In this document: positions 40,597 to 51,585 of the stretch, piece after piece
Numbering within the stretch: the first letter of the stretch is position 1
How the letters are laid out: each line of letters begins with the position of its first letter
Origin: Crambe crambe
Taxonomy: Eukaryota; Porifera; Demospongiae; Poecilosclerida; Crambeidae
Direction: 5' to 3'
NCBI GenBank assembly: GCA_963924555.1
Contig: OZ004587.1
Coordinates: 8,262,075 to 8,326,074 of the forward strand
DNA length: 64,000 nt
The notes under the pieces: model-generated
Seen by the model: the letters and a program-made list of their open reading frames with translations, nothing else
Told to the model about the DNA's origin: nothing
Databases searched by the model: none
Translations under genes and position numbers: made by a program

Positions 40597-41217
40597 GAAT
40601 CGTTGCTCCCAGTGGTGATCGAGGAAAGAAAGGTGTGTTAGGTATGGTGTGCATTAATTTGATGTACATCTATCCTTACACGCATGCAGGGTCTGTGATC
40701 ACTGATCCAAGTGGAATCGTTACTCCCAGTGGTGGTCGAGGAAAGAAAGGTGTGTTGGGTATGGTGTGCATTAATTTGATGTACATCTATCCTTACATAC
40801 ATGCAGGGTCTGTGACTGTTCCTCCCAATGGTGATCGAGGAAAGAAAGGTGTGTTAGGTATGGTGTGCATTAATTTGATGTACATCTATCCTTACATGCA
40901 TGCAGGGTCTGTGATCACTGATCCAAGTGGAATCGTTACTCCCAGTGGTGTACCCAGTGGTCCAAATGGTAAAGGATTCGGTGCTGATAGACCAAAGAAA
41001 GGTTCGTTTAGTATGGTATGTTCATCTTGGATTAAATTATATGATAATAATTATAGGTGTCTCCAAGTGCATGGAGCGTTCATGCAGTCATCCTAAAGGT
41101 TATAAATGGGTGGAGTGTTCAGCTTGTAACAGGTGGTGGCATTGCAGTTGTGTTGGGGTACAATCCTACACTGCCAAGAATCCTTCTTTTGTATTCAACT
41201 GTTCAGAATGTCAGTGA
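40597..41217 (+). CDS. PHD-finger protein C-terminus with tandem micro-exons (partial)
   Basis: Exons 40597..40632, 40690..40749, 40807..40848, 40906..41001 and 41057..41217. The first four are multiples of three and share phase, with near-identical introns of 57 bp each between them (GTGTGTTAGGTATGG...CATGCAG). They encode repeats of GSVITDPSGIVTPSG and DRGKKG, a flexible Gly/Ser/Pro/Lys linker. The last exon is a PHD-type zinc finger: CMERSC, WVECSACNRWWHCSCVG, then CSEC and stop. PHD fingers read histone tails; similar fingers also sit at the ends of transposase-derived proteins such as the one at 29920. The 5' exons were not found, so this may be a transposon-derived or partial gene. Confidence 0.65.
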
Positions 41218-42835
41218 TATTAATTTTTGTATTATAATGATGTTAATTTTTAAAATAAGATTATGTCATAATATCGCGTGCGAAAATTAGTGCGAATTTT
41301 TACAGCTGTTTATTTTTGCAAGCTTGCAATTAGAACATGACGTGGGGGGGGGGGGAGGGGTTTATAGATGGATAGTTGTAGTATCTAAATGTAACTCTGT
41401 AGATGCTTGTTCGTACTTTCTGTGCCGGTGTCAAGTAAAAATGGGGGTAATTTTGGGGACCCCCATCCCCAAATTTATCATAAATATGGGGATCCCTCAA
41501 GAATTTTAGGGACCCCCCTTATTTTGGGGATCCCCATGCCAAAATTAATCATAAATAATTATGGGATCCCTCAATAATTTGGGGACCCCCTGATATGGAC
41601 AATTTATTGATTTTTTATCTGTAGCTATAGCTACTTAGCACACATTTACAATACCAATCCATTTTTAAAAAATTTTTTTATTTTTATTTTTTTTGTTCTT
41701 CCAGAAATCTGGTGGTACACATGGGCACACCGATTAGGAAGGCTATGACAGTCCTCAGGAGAACTATCACCAGCTAGCTATAGTTATCCAGTGAGAGCCA
41801 TACACATTCTTCTCTGAATGTCAAATCCAGAATGCCCACTACTAGTGAAGTGGGCTATAATCCTTTCATATTTGGAAACTTTCCCTGAGAAACTTAGTAC
41901 CAGCTGCATCAGTAAGCCACTTGCCAGTAAGGCAGTTTTGTCCTCATTAAATCCTTCTTCTAATATTGAACAGGCTTATAAACAAGATCATTCTTAAAAT
42001 TATGCATGAGTTTACGTTGACGTGTTCCAACCTGTGGAAAACTTTAATACAAATGAATTGCTTAGCCACGATAGCTATTATAGCTACATAGGTTGAGATA
42101 TATAGCTAACCAGGCCAATAATTATTTTTTACAGACTAGATCATTGGTTCGGTGCGGCTATCATCATTAATAGTTGCAGCATCTTCAACCTGCCACAAGC
42201 TTGGATTTAGCTCAAGAATTTCCCTTACCTACTCAAATACAGTCATATAATCGCCTATAGACATAAATGCCCTGCACATGGCTATAAACTCTACCCTCAT
42301 AGCTATAGGGCTATGGAAATGCACCAATTCATGGGTTGTTAATGCATGCACCAGGGTCTCATGACTTTATTAAAGGGTTCCCTCCCTCCCTCTCTCTCTC
42401 TCCCCCCCCCCCCCCCCCCCTATAATCTGGTGAAAGAAACATAATCACAGCTCTATCCACTCCAGAGATATAGCTGTCCGTATTTTGATGTGTCCGGAAA
42501 TCGGTGGCTTACTCTAGCTCGCAAAAATTGTGTGCAAAAAAAAAAAAAAAAAAAAAAAAAAGCAGTTGCGAGCGGCGTCATTGAGGTAAGAGAGGATGAT
42601 AACTCTAGCTAGCTACGAAATCATGACTAGCTTGCCTAGCTACTTAGCTCCCATGGCCCCTCAGGCTCTATACTGGGTAAGCTTTTGAAATTGCCCCAAA
42701 ACCACTGAATGACCAGGTGAATGTTAGCTAATAGGCTGCATATTTTTCATGTCACACAGGTTCCTACCATATGACAAACAGATCGAAGGACGACAAAGAA
42801 CAAGCTCTGAACAGATAGACTACTAACATTATCAA
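41218..42835. other. Intergenic with tandem and low-complexity repeats
   Basis: 41448..41595 holds two imperfect copies of a 65-75 bp GGGGACCCCCAT...ATCATAAAT unit. Poly-C (42402..42420) and poly-A (42537..42560) tracts follow. 42440..42530 is the inverted partner of 39605-39690. No further gene is seen. Confidence 0.5.
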
Positions 42836-43735
42836 ATGTCTGGAAATGATTTAGGTGAGATATGGGTTTGCATACCTTGCCTCAAGAAAAGGATAAACCC
42901 CACAAGAGAGTATAAAATGTTACTAGTTGGAGAAACTGGATCGGGCAAGACCTCTTTTCTTAACCTCATCTGTAACACAGCCGTCATACAAATGTTTGGA
43001 AGTGATTTTGACTATAGGCTTGATCAATTTCAAGATTTCAACAACATTCATTTGGAAAATGCAGCAGAACACCCTATGCAAAGCAAGACCAGTGGTGCAA
43101 AATTGTACAAAGCAGAACTATGTGGGCTGAGTTTGGGGATTATCGATACGCCTGGCTTTGGTGACTCCAGAGGCATAGAACAGGACAAAGAAAATATCCA
43201 AAAAGTCATTTCCTGCATCGAAGAAGAAAAATACATTAACTGTGTTTGCTGGGTTATCAATGGCCGCCTATCTCGTAACACTGCTGATTTGAAGTATGCC
43301 CTCACACAAATAGCCTCCATTCTGCCAAGGGCAATTTCCAATAACCTTATTGTTGTTTTTACAAACACTGAAAGTGAAATAGATTTGAATTTTAAGTTGG
43401 ATGTGTTGAGCACATACTTTGGCAAAAAAATAGACACAGCTTTTTGTATAGAGAATCCCTATTGCATACTTGACAAGGCACGAGAAAGACGTGGACAGAT
43501 TCCAGAAGATAAAATAGTTCAGAAGTTGAAGAAGACATTTGAAGAAACAGCTGAAGTTTTGCAAGATATGTGTGATGCTATGAAAGGCTACAAAGAGATT
43601 CAAATACACGAACATGTGAGTCATTCTCACTATGAGTTTCGACAAAGTTTTAAAGAAATGATTATAAGTTGTATACTTATGCTGTTATCTTCAGGTTTGC
43701 CTGTTGTTTTTTTACTAATATTCTTTCTTTTGTGA
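42836..43735 (+). CDS. Short AIG1/GIMAP-like GTPase with C-terminal membrane anchor, copy b
   Basis: 299 aa in one exon from ATG 42836. P-loop GETGSGKTS at residues 32-40, DTPGFGDSRG as switch II, VFTN as the likely base-recognition motif. The C-terminus is strongly hydrophobic (MIISCILMLLSSGLPVVFLL). It differs from the copies at 28692 and 55935 in its first 25 residues (MSGNDLGEIWVCIPCLKK), which contain a Cys pair that could be lipidated. It ends 120 bp before a minus-strand SMU1 fragment, repeating the tail-to-tail SMU1-GTPase arrangement in inverted form. Confidence 0.82.
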   Translation: MSGNDLGEIWVCIPCLKKRINPTREYKMLLVGETGSGKTSFLNLICNTAVIQMFGSDFDYRLDQFQDFNNIHLENAAEHPMQSKTSGAKLYKAELCGLSLGIIDTPGFGDSRGIEQDKENIQKVISCIEEEKYINCVCWVINGRLSRNTADLKYALTQIASILPRAISNNLIVVFTNTESEIDLNFKLDVLSTYFGKKIDTAFCIENPYCILDKARERRGQIPEDKIVQKLKKTFEETAEVLQDMCDAMKGYKEIQIHEHVSHSHYEFRQSFKEMIISCILMLLSSGLPVVFLLIFFLL

Positions 43736-43854
43736 TCAGTGAGAAATTTTATTATTAATCGTCTCTTGTCAAAAAAATTATTTGAAAGATGCATGAAAAG
43801 ATTACACAGTGATAGTCTAAGTCATGACTTCCACAGTCTGAGTTGACTATGAGG

Positions 43855-43959
43855 TTTTGATGAGGATGGTGCACTATCCCAATCACATCTTTCTTGTGAA
43901 CCTATAATAGGTGCAGGTATTCATCATTATTGCAGGTACGATTCTACAGCATAAACTCC

Positions 43960-44005
<46 letters not shown>

Positions 44006-44390
44006 AAGTCCCTGATCTTATTATGATCCTGGCACATGTGAGTTTGTGCAAACTAACTCTGTATTATACTGTTGGTTTATGTACTATGCTGTTGTGTAAC
44101 AATTGTATTAGTCCCCAAACCTTCCAGTGGCAACCACCAACCAGCAATGGGTAGCCCCAAGGACACATCTTATGCTCCTCAATTGAACACCTGGAGAAAA
44201 ATATTAGTAAGGCTTCGAATTATCAGAATCACAAACCACTGATATGATATCAGTAAGGTAAGATCTCTGTCTCTTGTCCTGACCTTTTCAATGGTGTGTT
44301 CTAGTTTGCCACTGAATGTGCTGAAGCAGTAGAGGAGGTGATCCTCTCCAACGCAGTAGATCCATGCACTCCCCATTTAATGGTTGTATA
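43855..44390 (-). pseudogene. smu1: SMU1 3'-end fragment, minus orientation
   Basis: 44285..44380 matches SMU1 exon 9 ([15 protein letters not shown]) and 43855..43902 matches exon 10 (VHKKDVIG-like, HHPHQN). A TC microsatellite (43972..44003) lies between. This is the inverted counterpart of the fragment at 34628-35417, with the same internal order. Confidence 0.8.
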
Positions 44391-44399
44391 CTAGGGGAC

Positions 44400-45489
44400 A
44401 AGCATGCATGCATTCTCATTTACCCAAGGTCACCACGAAAAGAAGCTGCAATGTAAGAGTGTACAATACCCCATTCGACTCCTAATTTTGTGCTTGCTGT
44501 GCTCATGGCTACAATAGAGAAATGGCTTGCTCACGTACATGCGCATGCAGGCACTTCTTAATCTGAACCCACTCCAAACATAATACTTGGCTCCTTCCTT
44601 TGAGCCTGATATGCACATCAGGTTCTCTAGTTGTGGTTCTCAAATTTTTAAAGGGGCGTTTTATTTTTATTTTTTTCAGTGGGAGTGTCATAGGAAATAA
44701 GATTTTAGCACGAGTGTTTTATGATGATGACTTGGTATTTGCCATGGTAACCTTAAAAGTGGGTGGAATAATGGGTGATGAATTTTTCATCTGATCTGTG
44801 TAATGGCATTATCCACCCCTCAACTGGGTATCTTGATTCAGATGGTGGAATGGAATGGAATATTGGAATGGAATACTGTAATCAGCACTATTAACACACG
44901 TTTCAATGTTCTATATTGCATGGGTATTAAATCTGTGATTGCTAGTAACAATTGTACCAATTCAGATGCAGGAATGCATCAGTGTGATGCAGTTAAAGGT
45001 GGGGTTGGGGTGCACAAGAGAAGACACGATCACCTGTTACTACTATAGTTCCCTGAGGATGTTTGCTGAGCAATATCTGAGAATTATAATAGTTTATAGC
45101 TATGTACAGTATCAGTCTGACCAGTGATGGTAATGTGGAATGTGGATGTGGGATTCAGCATAATATGAAAGAGCTGCATGATCTTTATTAAGTTTATAAC
45201 AATGGATTCATATACATGATTTGAGGAGCAATAATTGTTACGGGCATGTTTGTTAGCATTGAAGAAATGAATTTAGGTTAACTGGGCCTAATACTAATAG
45301 CTAGCTACTAGCTAGATCAGCTGATTCTGGTGGTTGGATTTAGTATTGGTAGTATTCTAGTCCAGTATTCTATTCCAGTATTCCATTCCACTGTTCTCAG
45401 CTATTATTAAAGCTTTGAGACTGGAGAAGTAGGAAACGAAGGAGTCGAAAAGGGAAGAATAAGGATTGGACCGTAACCGTGTGGCTTGC
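44400..45489. repeat. Kinase upstream region, shared repeat block
   Basis: 44400..44770 matches, inverted, 34150-34570. 44800..45480 matches, inverted, 33030-33690. No coding function is evident; the open frame 44803-45048 is repeated at 32161 and 33380 but has diverged freely. Confidence 0.6.
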
Positions 45490-46539
45490 ATGGATTCGGG
45501 TGTCAAGATCAAGATTTGCGTTGGTAAAACCCTTGGAACCGGTGCCTATGGCAAAGTTTACAAAGCCATGTATGGTCAGCTTCCTTGTGCTGCCAAACTT
45601 CTCCACGAGACCATGTTTCAGTATGATGATCCGGGGATTGACAAGTTTGCAAAGAGGTTTGAACAGGAGTGCGAGTTTCTCAGTTTTATCAAGCACCCAA
45701 ATATTGTCCAATTCCTTGGCACTACTACAGAGTCAGGAAAACCTGTTCTTCTGATAGAGCTAATGGATGAAGATCTAACAAAATATCTTGAACGATCTAC
45801 TGGCCCCCTCCCTTACTACACCCAGGTGAACATCTGCCACGATGTATCACTTGCCCTGGCCTACCTCCATTCCATTCCAATCATCCACAGAGATCTTTCT
45901 GGAAACAATGTTCTGCTGATAGGTGGAGGCAGCAGAGCTAAGGTGACCGACTTTGGGATGTCCAAACTCGTGGACATGAAGAAACGTCTCACTGATTGTC
46001 CAGGAAACTCACTCTACATGCCCCCAGAAGCCCTTATAAAACCACCTAGTTATTCCAGCAAACTGGATTGCTTCTCCCTGGGAGTGCTTGCTATTCAGAT
46101 AGTGACAAGGAAATTTCCTGACCCTGGTGATCCACATGGAAAAGACCCCAATGATCCAACTGGACGAGTTATCATGCAGGTTCCTGAGTTGGATCGTCGT
46201 AAAGAACATATTGCTCTGATTGAGCATGGTCACCCCTTACTGACAATTGCTTTGCAGTGCATTAAAGACCAGGAAAGGGAAAGACCATCAGCAGATGAAT
46301 TGTGTGAGCAACTGTCCTCACTGAAGGAGAAAGCAAAGTACGTGCACAGTAAAGATCAAAGCATCGATAAACTTGTACAGAGGCTTCAGTTGGAAGTGGA
46401 AACCAAAGATCAAGAAATCCAATTGAGAGATAAAGCTCTTGAGAGAAAAACTGAAGAACATCAGAGAGAACTGATAGCAAAAGAACAAGTCATTCAAAGA
46501 TTAAAGAACAAAGAAAAAGTTTTACATAAGAAGATACAA
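45490..46539 (+). CDS. TKL-like protein kinase with C-terminal coiled coil
   Basis: The start is ATG 45490 (MDSGVKIKICVGK); the open frame extends 8 codons upstream without an ATG. Kinase marks: glycine loop GTGAYGKVY at residues 16-24, lysine in CAAKLL (K36), HRDLSGNN at 133-140, DFGM at 154-157, PPEAL, and a final RPSADELCEQL. The order and the HRDLSGNN loop suggest the tyrosine-kinase-like group. A charged helix follows (about 295-350, KDQEIQLRDKALERK). A consensus donor GTGAGT at 46540 follows KKIQ in phase 0, so more exons probably exist; without splicing the frame stops at 46650. It stands divergent to an SMU1 fragment. Confidence 0.85.
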
Positions 46540-46650
46540 GTGAGTATTATAAGTATTACAAGGTTTTTCACTATCACTGCTTTATGTAATAATTATTTAG
46601 TTCACTCTTTACCTAGCTCTAAGTGTTTTAATGCGCCTGCACAAGAATGA

Positions 46651-47454
46651 TGCTTGAGGTGAATGTAATGCACAAACCAAAGGCGAGTGCACTACATCAC
46701 CATGCATTAAAATACATGGAGCTTATCTAAACATTTTAGTGCTGATCACATGACTTGAATCCAGTTGGTCCTTACAGAACCCTAGCCCTAGCCTAGCCCT
46801 AGTACCTAGCAAGCTCTGACACATGTTGAGAATGCAATTATTGATCAAATTCAATGATAGTAAAAAAAATAAATGAGGTAAGTTTTCCTTTTTGAAACCC
46901 AATGTAACTAATGAAATGCTAAAAGAAGACTGAAGCGACTGAGGCTGGAAGCTCATAGTCCTAGTGGATCTTCCATGTAAGATTTGTCACAAGTCATGTG
47001 ACCAGCACTAATTAATTTTGGTGATAATGTTTGCATTTGATTTGAATTGCTGTTATTAGCATGCCTGTGGCCGTAATACAGTTATCAACCACAGTACATA
47101 TCCTATGGCCTCTGGGTTGGTAAAACTTGGTACCTTAGCACTCAGTCATGTGTGTATCAACACACTGCCAGTACTGATTAGGATGTTTCAATTTCAGCCT
47201 TAACTAGAGCTCATAGAGTTCAATGCCCAGCTGTAATAAGCCTCTAGGTGCACAACCTCATTCAGCTCCTCAATTTGGTAAGGATCATCAATCTTGAAAT
47301 CTATATCTGGCAGGATAGCCTTGCTTTCTTTATGCTATCAGCATTATGGCTTCAAGAAAATAATCGCAAGTTTTTTTTCTGCCACAGACATAATTATAGT
47401 CAATCAAACCGATTACTTATACCTTTATGTTTATTGATACTAAACACTCTCATA
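46651..47454. other. Downstream of the kinase, no exon recognised
   Basis: If the kinase continues, its next exons should be here or beyond, but I cannot identify them. A short CCCTAG run lies at 46782-46801. Confidence 0.3.
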
Positions 47455-47850
47455 GTCTGGGCGAGCAGACCTTTTGACCTTTGGGGGGAGGGGTAGGAAA
47501 GAAGAAAGGTCTGAAGACTCTTGACACAGTTTTGGGTTCTCTGCAGGAATTTCGATAGGCTAATCAAATTCGAATAGTCACATGACCAGATAAAAATAAG
47601 CCCGTATGTATTTGCATAGTACATGCGCGAAGCTAGTAAGCAGCCTTCTTCTTTTGCTAAGCTATGGGAAATCTACCAGACACAATTGTCTCTCGAGCTC
47701 GAGCTAGATATAAAGCTAGCTATGGCACGTGAGTGTGCAGTGTGTGGGTGCACGTGCATTCTTTGCATGTGATATTGATTTTAATTAGTCTCCAGACCTT
47801 TCTTTCCTTCTCACCCCTCCCCCCGAAGATCGAAAGGTCTGCTCGCAAAC
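47455..47850. mobile_element. MITE with long terminal inverted repeats and TA flanks
   Basis: The left end GTCTGGGCGAGCAGACCTTT and the right end, the reverse complement of GTTTGCGAGCAGACCTTTCG, pair over about 60 bp. TA precedes the left end (47453..47454) and follows the right end (47851..47852), as in Tc1/mariner-type elements. It lies just before the first visible exon of a long GTPase. Confidence 0.75.
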
Positions 47851-47938
47851 TAACAACTCTTAGTGTGCACTGAGGGTTAGCACTTCAGTGCTTTTCACTA
47901 TAGCTCTATATTGATTCAACTTCTCAAATCCATTACAG

Positions 47939-49366
47939 CTCCCTTTCTTTGGTAAACGTAAAAATGATTACAAAGTGTTACTAATTGGAGAAACTGGATC
48001 AGGCAAGACTTCCTTCCTCAATCTCATCTGTAACTATGCCCATCTACAAAAACTGGGGCATCATTTTAATAAAGATGGATTTGAAAAACTTCGACAGTTT
48101 AATGATTCGGAGTTAGAAAAGGGAAGCAAAACCAGTGGGACAAAGTCATATGGAGTTGATGAGCTGGGGCTCTGGGTGATTGATACTCCAGGATTAGGAG
48201 ACTTTGAGAGCGATGAAAAAAATCTAAAGAAGATCCTTTCTTGCATTGAGGTAGAAGAGTACATTAATTGTGTGTGCATAGTTATTAATGGCTGCCAAAC
48301 TCGCATTACTGCCAACATGAAGTATGTCTTAACTGAAATAGCTTCGATTCTACCACTACCAGTTTTGGATCAAATTTTTTTTGTGTTTACCAACACTGCC
48401 AATCCTTCAGATCTGTATTTTGATCCAGGAGAGCTTAAGAAGTATTTTGGAGAAAAGGTTGATATTACTGCATATATTTGTATTGACAACCCATATTCTA
48501 GATTTGAAAGAGCAATTGAGATGGAGATTAAAAGGGAATATATTGTTCAAAGTTTAAGGAAGTTGTTTGATGATACAAGAGAAGTTCTGAAAAAAATGTA
48601 TCACATAATGAAGGAATTTGGAAAGGTTCATGCTCAACAATTTATTCAGCTGCACGAGAAAAGGCAAGCAATCGAAAGAAGAGTGTTAGAGTTATTTTCA
48701 GCATATGACTATCAAAAAAATTTGGAAAAAGAAATAACTTCTGCTCAGAAAGTTGTAGATGCAGCTCTCAGAAAGAAACAGCTCAGTTCTGAATTTAGTT
48801 TCATGTACAAGATTATAATAGCTGAAGTAATTGACACTTATCCAGTTCTTAACCTTCTTTGTACCGTTCCTAATTGTTACTCCAATTGCCACCTACAGTG
48901 TCAGCTTCCCATGTCGTTTCATGAGAGGAATAGTATTTGTTTTGATAATGGGAGATGTGATTGCAGAGAGTGTGGTCACAGCTATAAATATCATTATCGT
49001 GCTTACAGAAGATGGGAGAAGAAAATTAATGATATCAACTTGGTTAATGATGAAATTCGAAAAAAAATCAAAGCAGCAACATCCATGGAAGATAGAGCGA
49101 AAGTAATTAAAGAAGGGTTCGAAAAACAGCATAAAGATTCTGAGGCAGAAAGACAAAAGTTATCTGCACAACTGCTAGAAAAGATTGAAGAATTCGGAAA
49201 ATTATCAGTTGGCAGGAACTATGCCAAATTAATTGATAGTCAAATTGAAGTTATAAAGCTACGAATTGGTGGTTCTACAGAACCAGAGGTTCAAGATCTT
49301 ATAAATGTAAAAGAGCAGTTGGAAATGAAACTAGAAGTTGTACATACAACACTTGATATTATATAA
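47939..49366 (+). CDS. Long AIG1/GIMAP-like GTPase with Cys/His module, copy b (first exon not found)
   Basis: The exon opens after CATTACAG at 47938 in phase 0 (LPFFGKRKNDYK) and runs 475 codons to the stop. The P-loop GETGSGKTS is intact. Switch II reads DTPGLGDFESD, shorter than in the paralogues, and the following loop is also shortened. The Cys/His module (CTVPNCYSNCHLQC, CDCRECGHSYKYHYR) and the final coiled coil are kept. Codon 13 is GTG where the paralogues have ATG, so there is no start in this exon. A tiny upstream exon, as in the paralogues, is expected but not seen, perhaps lost with the MITE insertion. It could be a pseudogene at its start. Confidence 0.72.
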   Translation, partial: LPFFGKRKNDYKVLLIGETGSGKTSFLNLICNYAHLQKLGHHFNKDGFEKLRQFNDSELEKGSKTSGTKSYGVDELGLWVIDTPGLGDFESDEKNLKKILSCIEVEEYINCVCIVINGCQTRITANMKYVLTEIASILPLPVLDQIFFVFTNTANPSDLYFDPGELKKYFGEKVDITAYICIDNPYSRFERAIEMEIKREYIVQSLRKLFDDTREVLKKMYHIMKEFGKVHAQQFIQLHEKRQAIERRVLELFSAYDYQKNLEKEITSAQKVVDAALRKKQLSSEFSFMYKIIIAEVIDTYPVLNLLCTVPNCYSNCHLQCQLPMSFHERNSICFDNGRCDCRECGHSYKYHYRAYRRWEKKINDINLVNDEIRKKIKAATSMEDRAKVIKEGFEKQHKDSEAERQKLSAQLLEKIEEFGKLSVGRNYAKLIDSQIEVIKLRIGGSTEPEVQDLINVKEQLEMKLEVVHTTLDII

Positions 49367-50231
49367 TTTTCACTGTGTGCTGTTGTTGTAGTTGCTGTTG
49401 TTTTATGTAATTCCAAGTATAACCGAAAGTTCAAAAATTCATTTCAAAAACGCGCTTGATACAGCATTGATGATGGTGTGCCAACACTCTTGACAAACCT
49501 AGCCTCGTACCCAAGCCCAATCCCCCCCCCCCCCCCCAAAAAAAAGGGCCTAACAAAACCTGGGCACAAGGCTATTAACAGACCCTGCAAACCTCTTGTG
49601 TGTTTCCACTCCCTATCCAATACCCTATCCCATAGTACGAGATGTGGGTGTGGTCATTTTTCCTGTCAGCATTTAACTGGAACAATTACGCTTAATTAAA
49701 ATTTTATTTTCGGTATGGACAAGATAATGGTATCTCTTTGAGAAGCCAGACAAGAGTAGCCCTAATTCCTCCATACTCCCAGATTTGAGCTTCAGCAAAG
49801 TCCAAAGAGGAATATTTTATTTGTGACCCTTGTTTAGCTGCTGCTTAGTTCATAATGGCTTTACCTGGAAATGTGCAGCTTCTATACTTAAGTGACCTCT
49901 TAGGTCAATAGCTTAAATACTGTGCTATAAAAATTAATTACAGCTGGACATGGCACCAATTTGTGTGGTGTTCCAATTGGAGCAGCACTTAGCAGCTAAT
50001 CATCCAGGGTCTAAAGGTTGGTCGTTGCTACCCAGTAGCCATGTCTGAGCAACTGGAAGTTGAGGTATGTGTATTTCACTTGGAGCCGCCTAAATAATAA
50101 TTACCGACATCATTGGTACATTTTTAGAATGAATAAATTCATCATTGCTGTCAAGTGGCTCAGAGTTATGTTATCCACTAGCTATTATTATTATAGACTT
50201 TGAAAAATTTCCAACTTTGAACTCGAAACGT
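49367..50231. other. Intergenic
   Basis: Poly-C/poly-A tract at 49522..49545. ATG TCT GAG CAA at 50041 followed by a GTATGT donor might be a small first exon, but nothing downstream supports it. Confidence 0.3.
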
Positions 50232-50390
50232 GAAGATTGCAAAGTGTGGGCACAGCTACATATAAACATCACTATTATGCTTACAGAAAATGTTTGTTGA
50301 TATCAATTTAGCTAATGATGAAAAGCAAAAAAATAAAAAAAATTTGAAGACATGAAAGATAGAGCGAAGGCAATCAAAAAAGGTTTGAAA
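50232..50390 (+). pseudogene. Fragment of a long GIMAP-like GTPase (Cys/His module and coiled coil)
   Basis: Matches the KREDC..CGHSY segment and following coiled coil of the long GTPases (closest to 60150-60310). It carries deletions and stops, and the GTPase domain is absent. Confidence 0.7.
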
Positions 50391-50399
50391 TTGAATTGA

Positions 50400-51240
50400 A
50401 TTGAGAGGAGGAGAAGGCATACATGTATACAAGTGATTTCATGGTTGTGGCAAGGAATGGAGGGCATATAGCTATATAAGTACACTGGGTCTTGATAGCA
50501 TGATGTCAAACAAGAGTTCTACAGTGGTGGATCTAGGAGTGGGCATTTCAGGCACATGCCCCCCCCCCTTTTTGGTGTGGCCACTTATAATAATTTACAG
50601 TGGTGCATGACAGTTTGCAAGTTAGCTGGTTAGCCAAAGCTGGGTAAAAAAAAAATTTTCACGCGCAAGCGCGCGGATATTTTTTCCATAAGCCTGTGTG
50701 CCCCCCCTTTTTGAAAATCCTGGATCCACCACTGTTCTATTCTTCTCATTCTTACTGTCATCACCTTTATACCATTCCCTACTATCACCATGGTAATCGT
50801 TAACTCGACTAACAGGTACTGCTCCAGCTTCAGACTGGAATAACTTGTTATAATCAGGAGGGGGACATATTGGAATATCGGTTGTTGGAATTCTGTGTCC
50901 CATTCCAAAGCCATTGCTCGTAGAACTACTGGTAGCGGATCCATTCCCAATATGTTGCACATGGTATCCATTGCCTTTAGAATGTCGACCTTTGACCTTT
51001 GTTTTGGGGGCAATGTAACTATCTTCTCTCTCGTGGGAGTGGTTGAGAGCATGGAGGATCACGTCATGGTGAGGGGAGAGGGGGGAGTGGTCATATGGGG
51101 TCTGAGTGGGGGAATTGTGCATCTCCATCTTGTCCTTCGGGTCATCAAATCCTCCTTCCTTCTCTTGAGCAATCTTTCCAACCACTCCATTGTGGTGGTG
51201 ATGATGATGATGGTTCTGTCCACATGTAAACATACTTCGG
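50400..51240 (-). pseudogene. Truncated copy of the SRCR receptor tail at 61195
   Basis: The minus strand reproduces the cytoplasmic tail of the receptor at the right end (NGVVGKIAQEKEGGFDDPKD, CPPPDYNKLFQSE, EWYKGDD), with small differences. The membrane exon and all SRCR exons are missing, and the C-terminus is cut by a MITE at 50522. Confidence 0.82.
50522..50734. mobile_element. 213-bp MITE with 5-bp target duplication
   Basis: Left end CAGTGGTGGATCTAGGA; right end the reverse complement of CAGTGGTGGATCCAGGA. TTCTA flanks both sides (50517..50521 and 50735..50739). The intact homologue near 61205 has a single TTCTA, which proves insertion. A truncated relative begins at 51279 (CAGTGGCGGGTTCAGG). 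Confidence 0.92.
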
Positions 51241-51337
51241 TTCCACAGTGCTCCAAAATGTTAAAATGATACTAGTTACAGTGGCGGGTTCAGGATGTGA
51301 GAAAGGGGGTTACAGAAAGGGGCTATTCATATGATTT

Positions 51338-51585
51338 TGTTTACTTATTAAAGGTGGTGCAAAGGACTCTGTCATGACAAAATCACAATTCATCGGTGCG
51401 ATAGTTTTGTAGCAGCCATACTAATAACATTAATGGTGGTACTGGTCATAGTCGGTGTGAGATGCAAATACAAAGACGTGATGGATATCGGCCAGTTGGT
51501 GGAGGTCCCAATGGAGGACCAATTCCCCATGGTGGGAATGGAGGACCCCATGGATTGGTGGGAATGGTGATGGAGACTGAACTTC
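51338..51585 (+). pseudogene. Decayed membrane-span and tail exon of the divergent-SRCR family, second copy
   Basis: Matches exon 5 of the copy at 23870 (AAAGGACTCTGTCATGAC, GGTGGAGGTCCCAATGGAGG) with internal deletions that shift the frame and shorten the tail. It is followed, as in the original, by the SMU1 start. Confidence 0.85.

Noticed and set aside
40545-41096. Continuous 183-codon frame with MVCINLMYIYPY repeats
   Set aside because: The repeated part is the intron, with GT..AG borders; the spliced product leads into a sensible PHD finger.
44803-45048. Gene for a small protein repeated three times (also 32161 and 33380)
   Set aside because: The copies differ by frameshifts and lack conserved codon positions; they are parts of the kinase-flank repeat.
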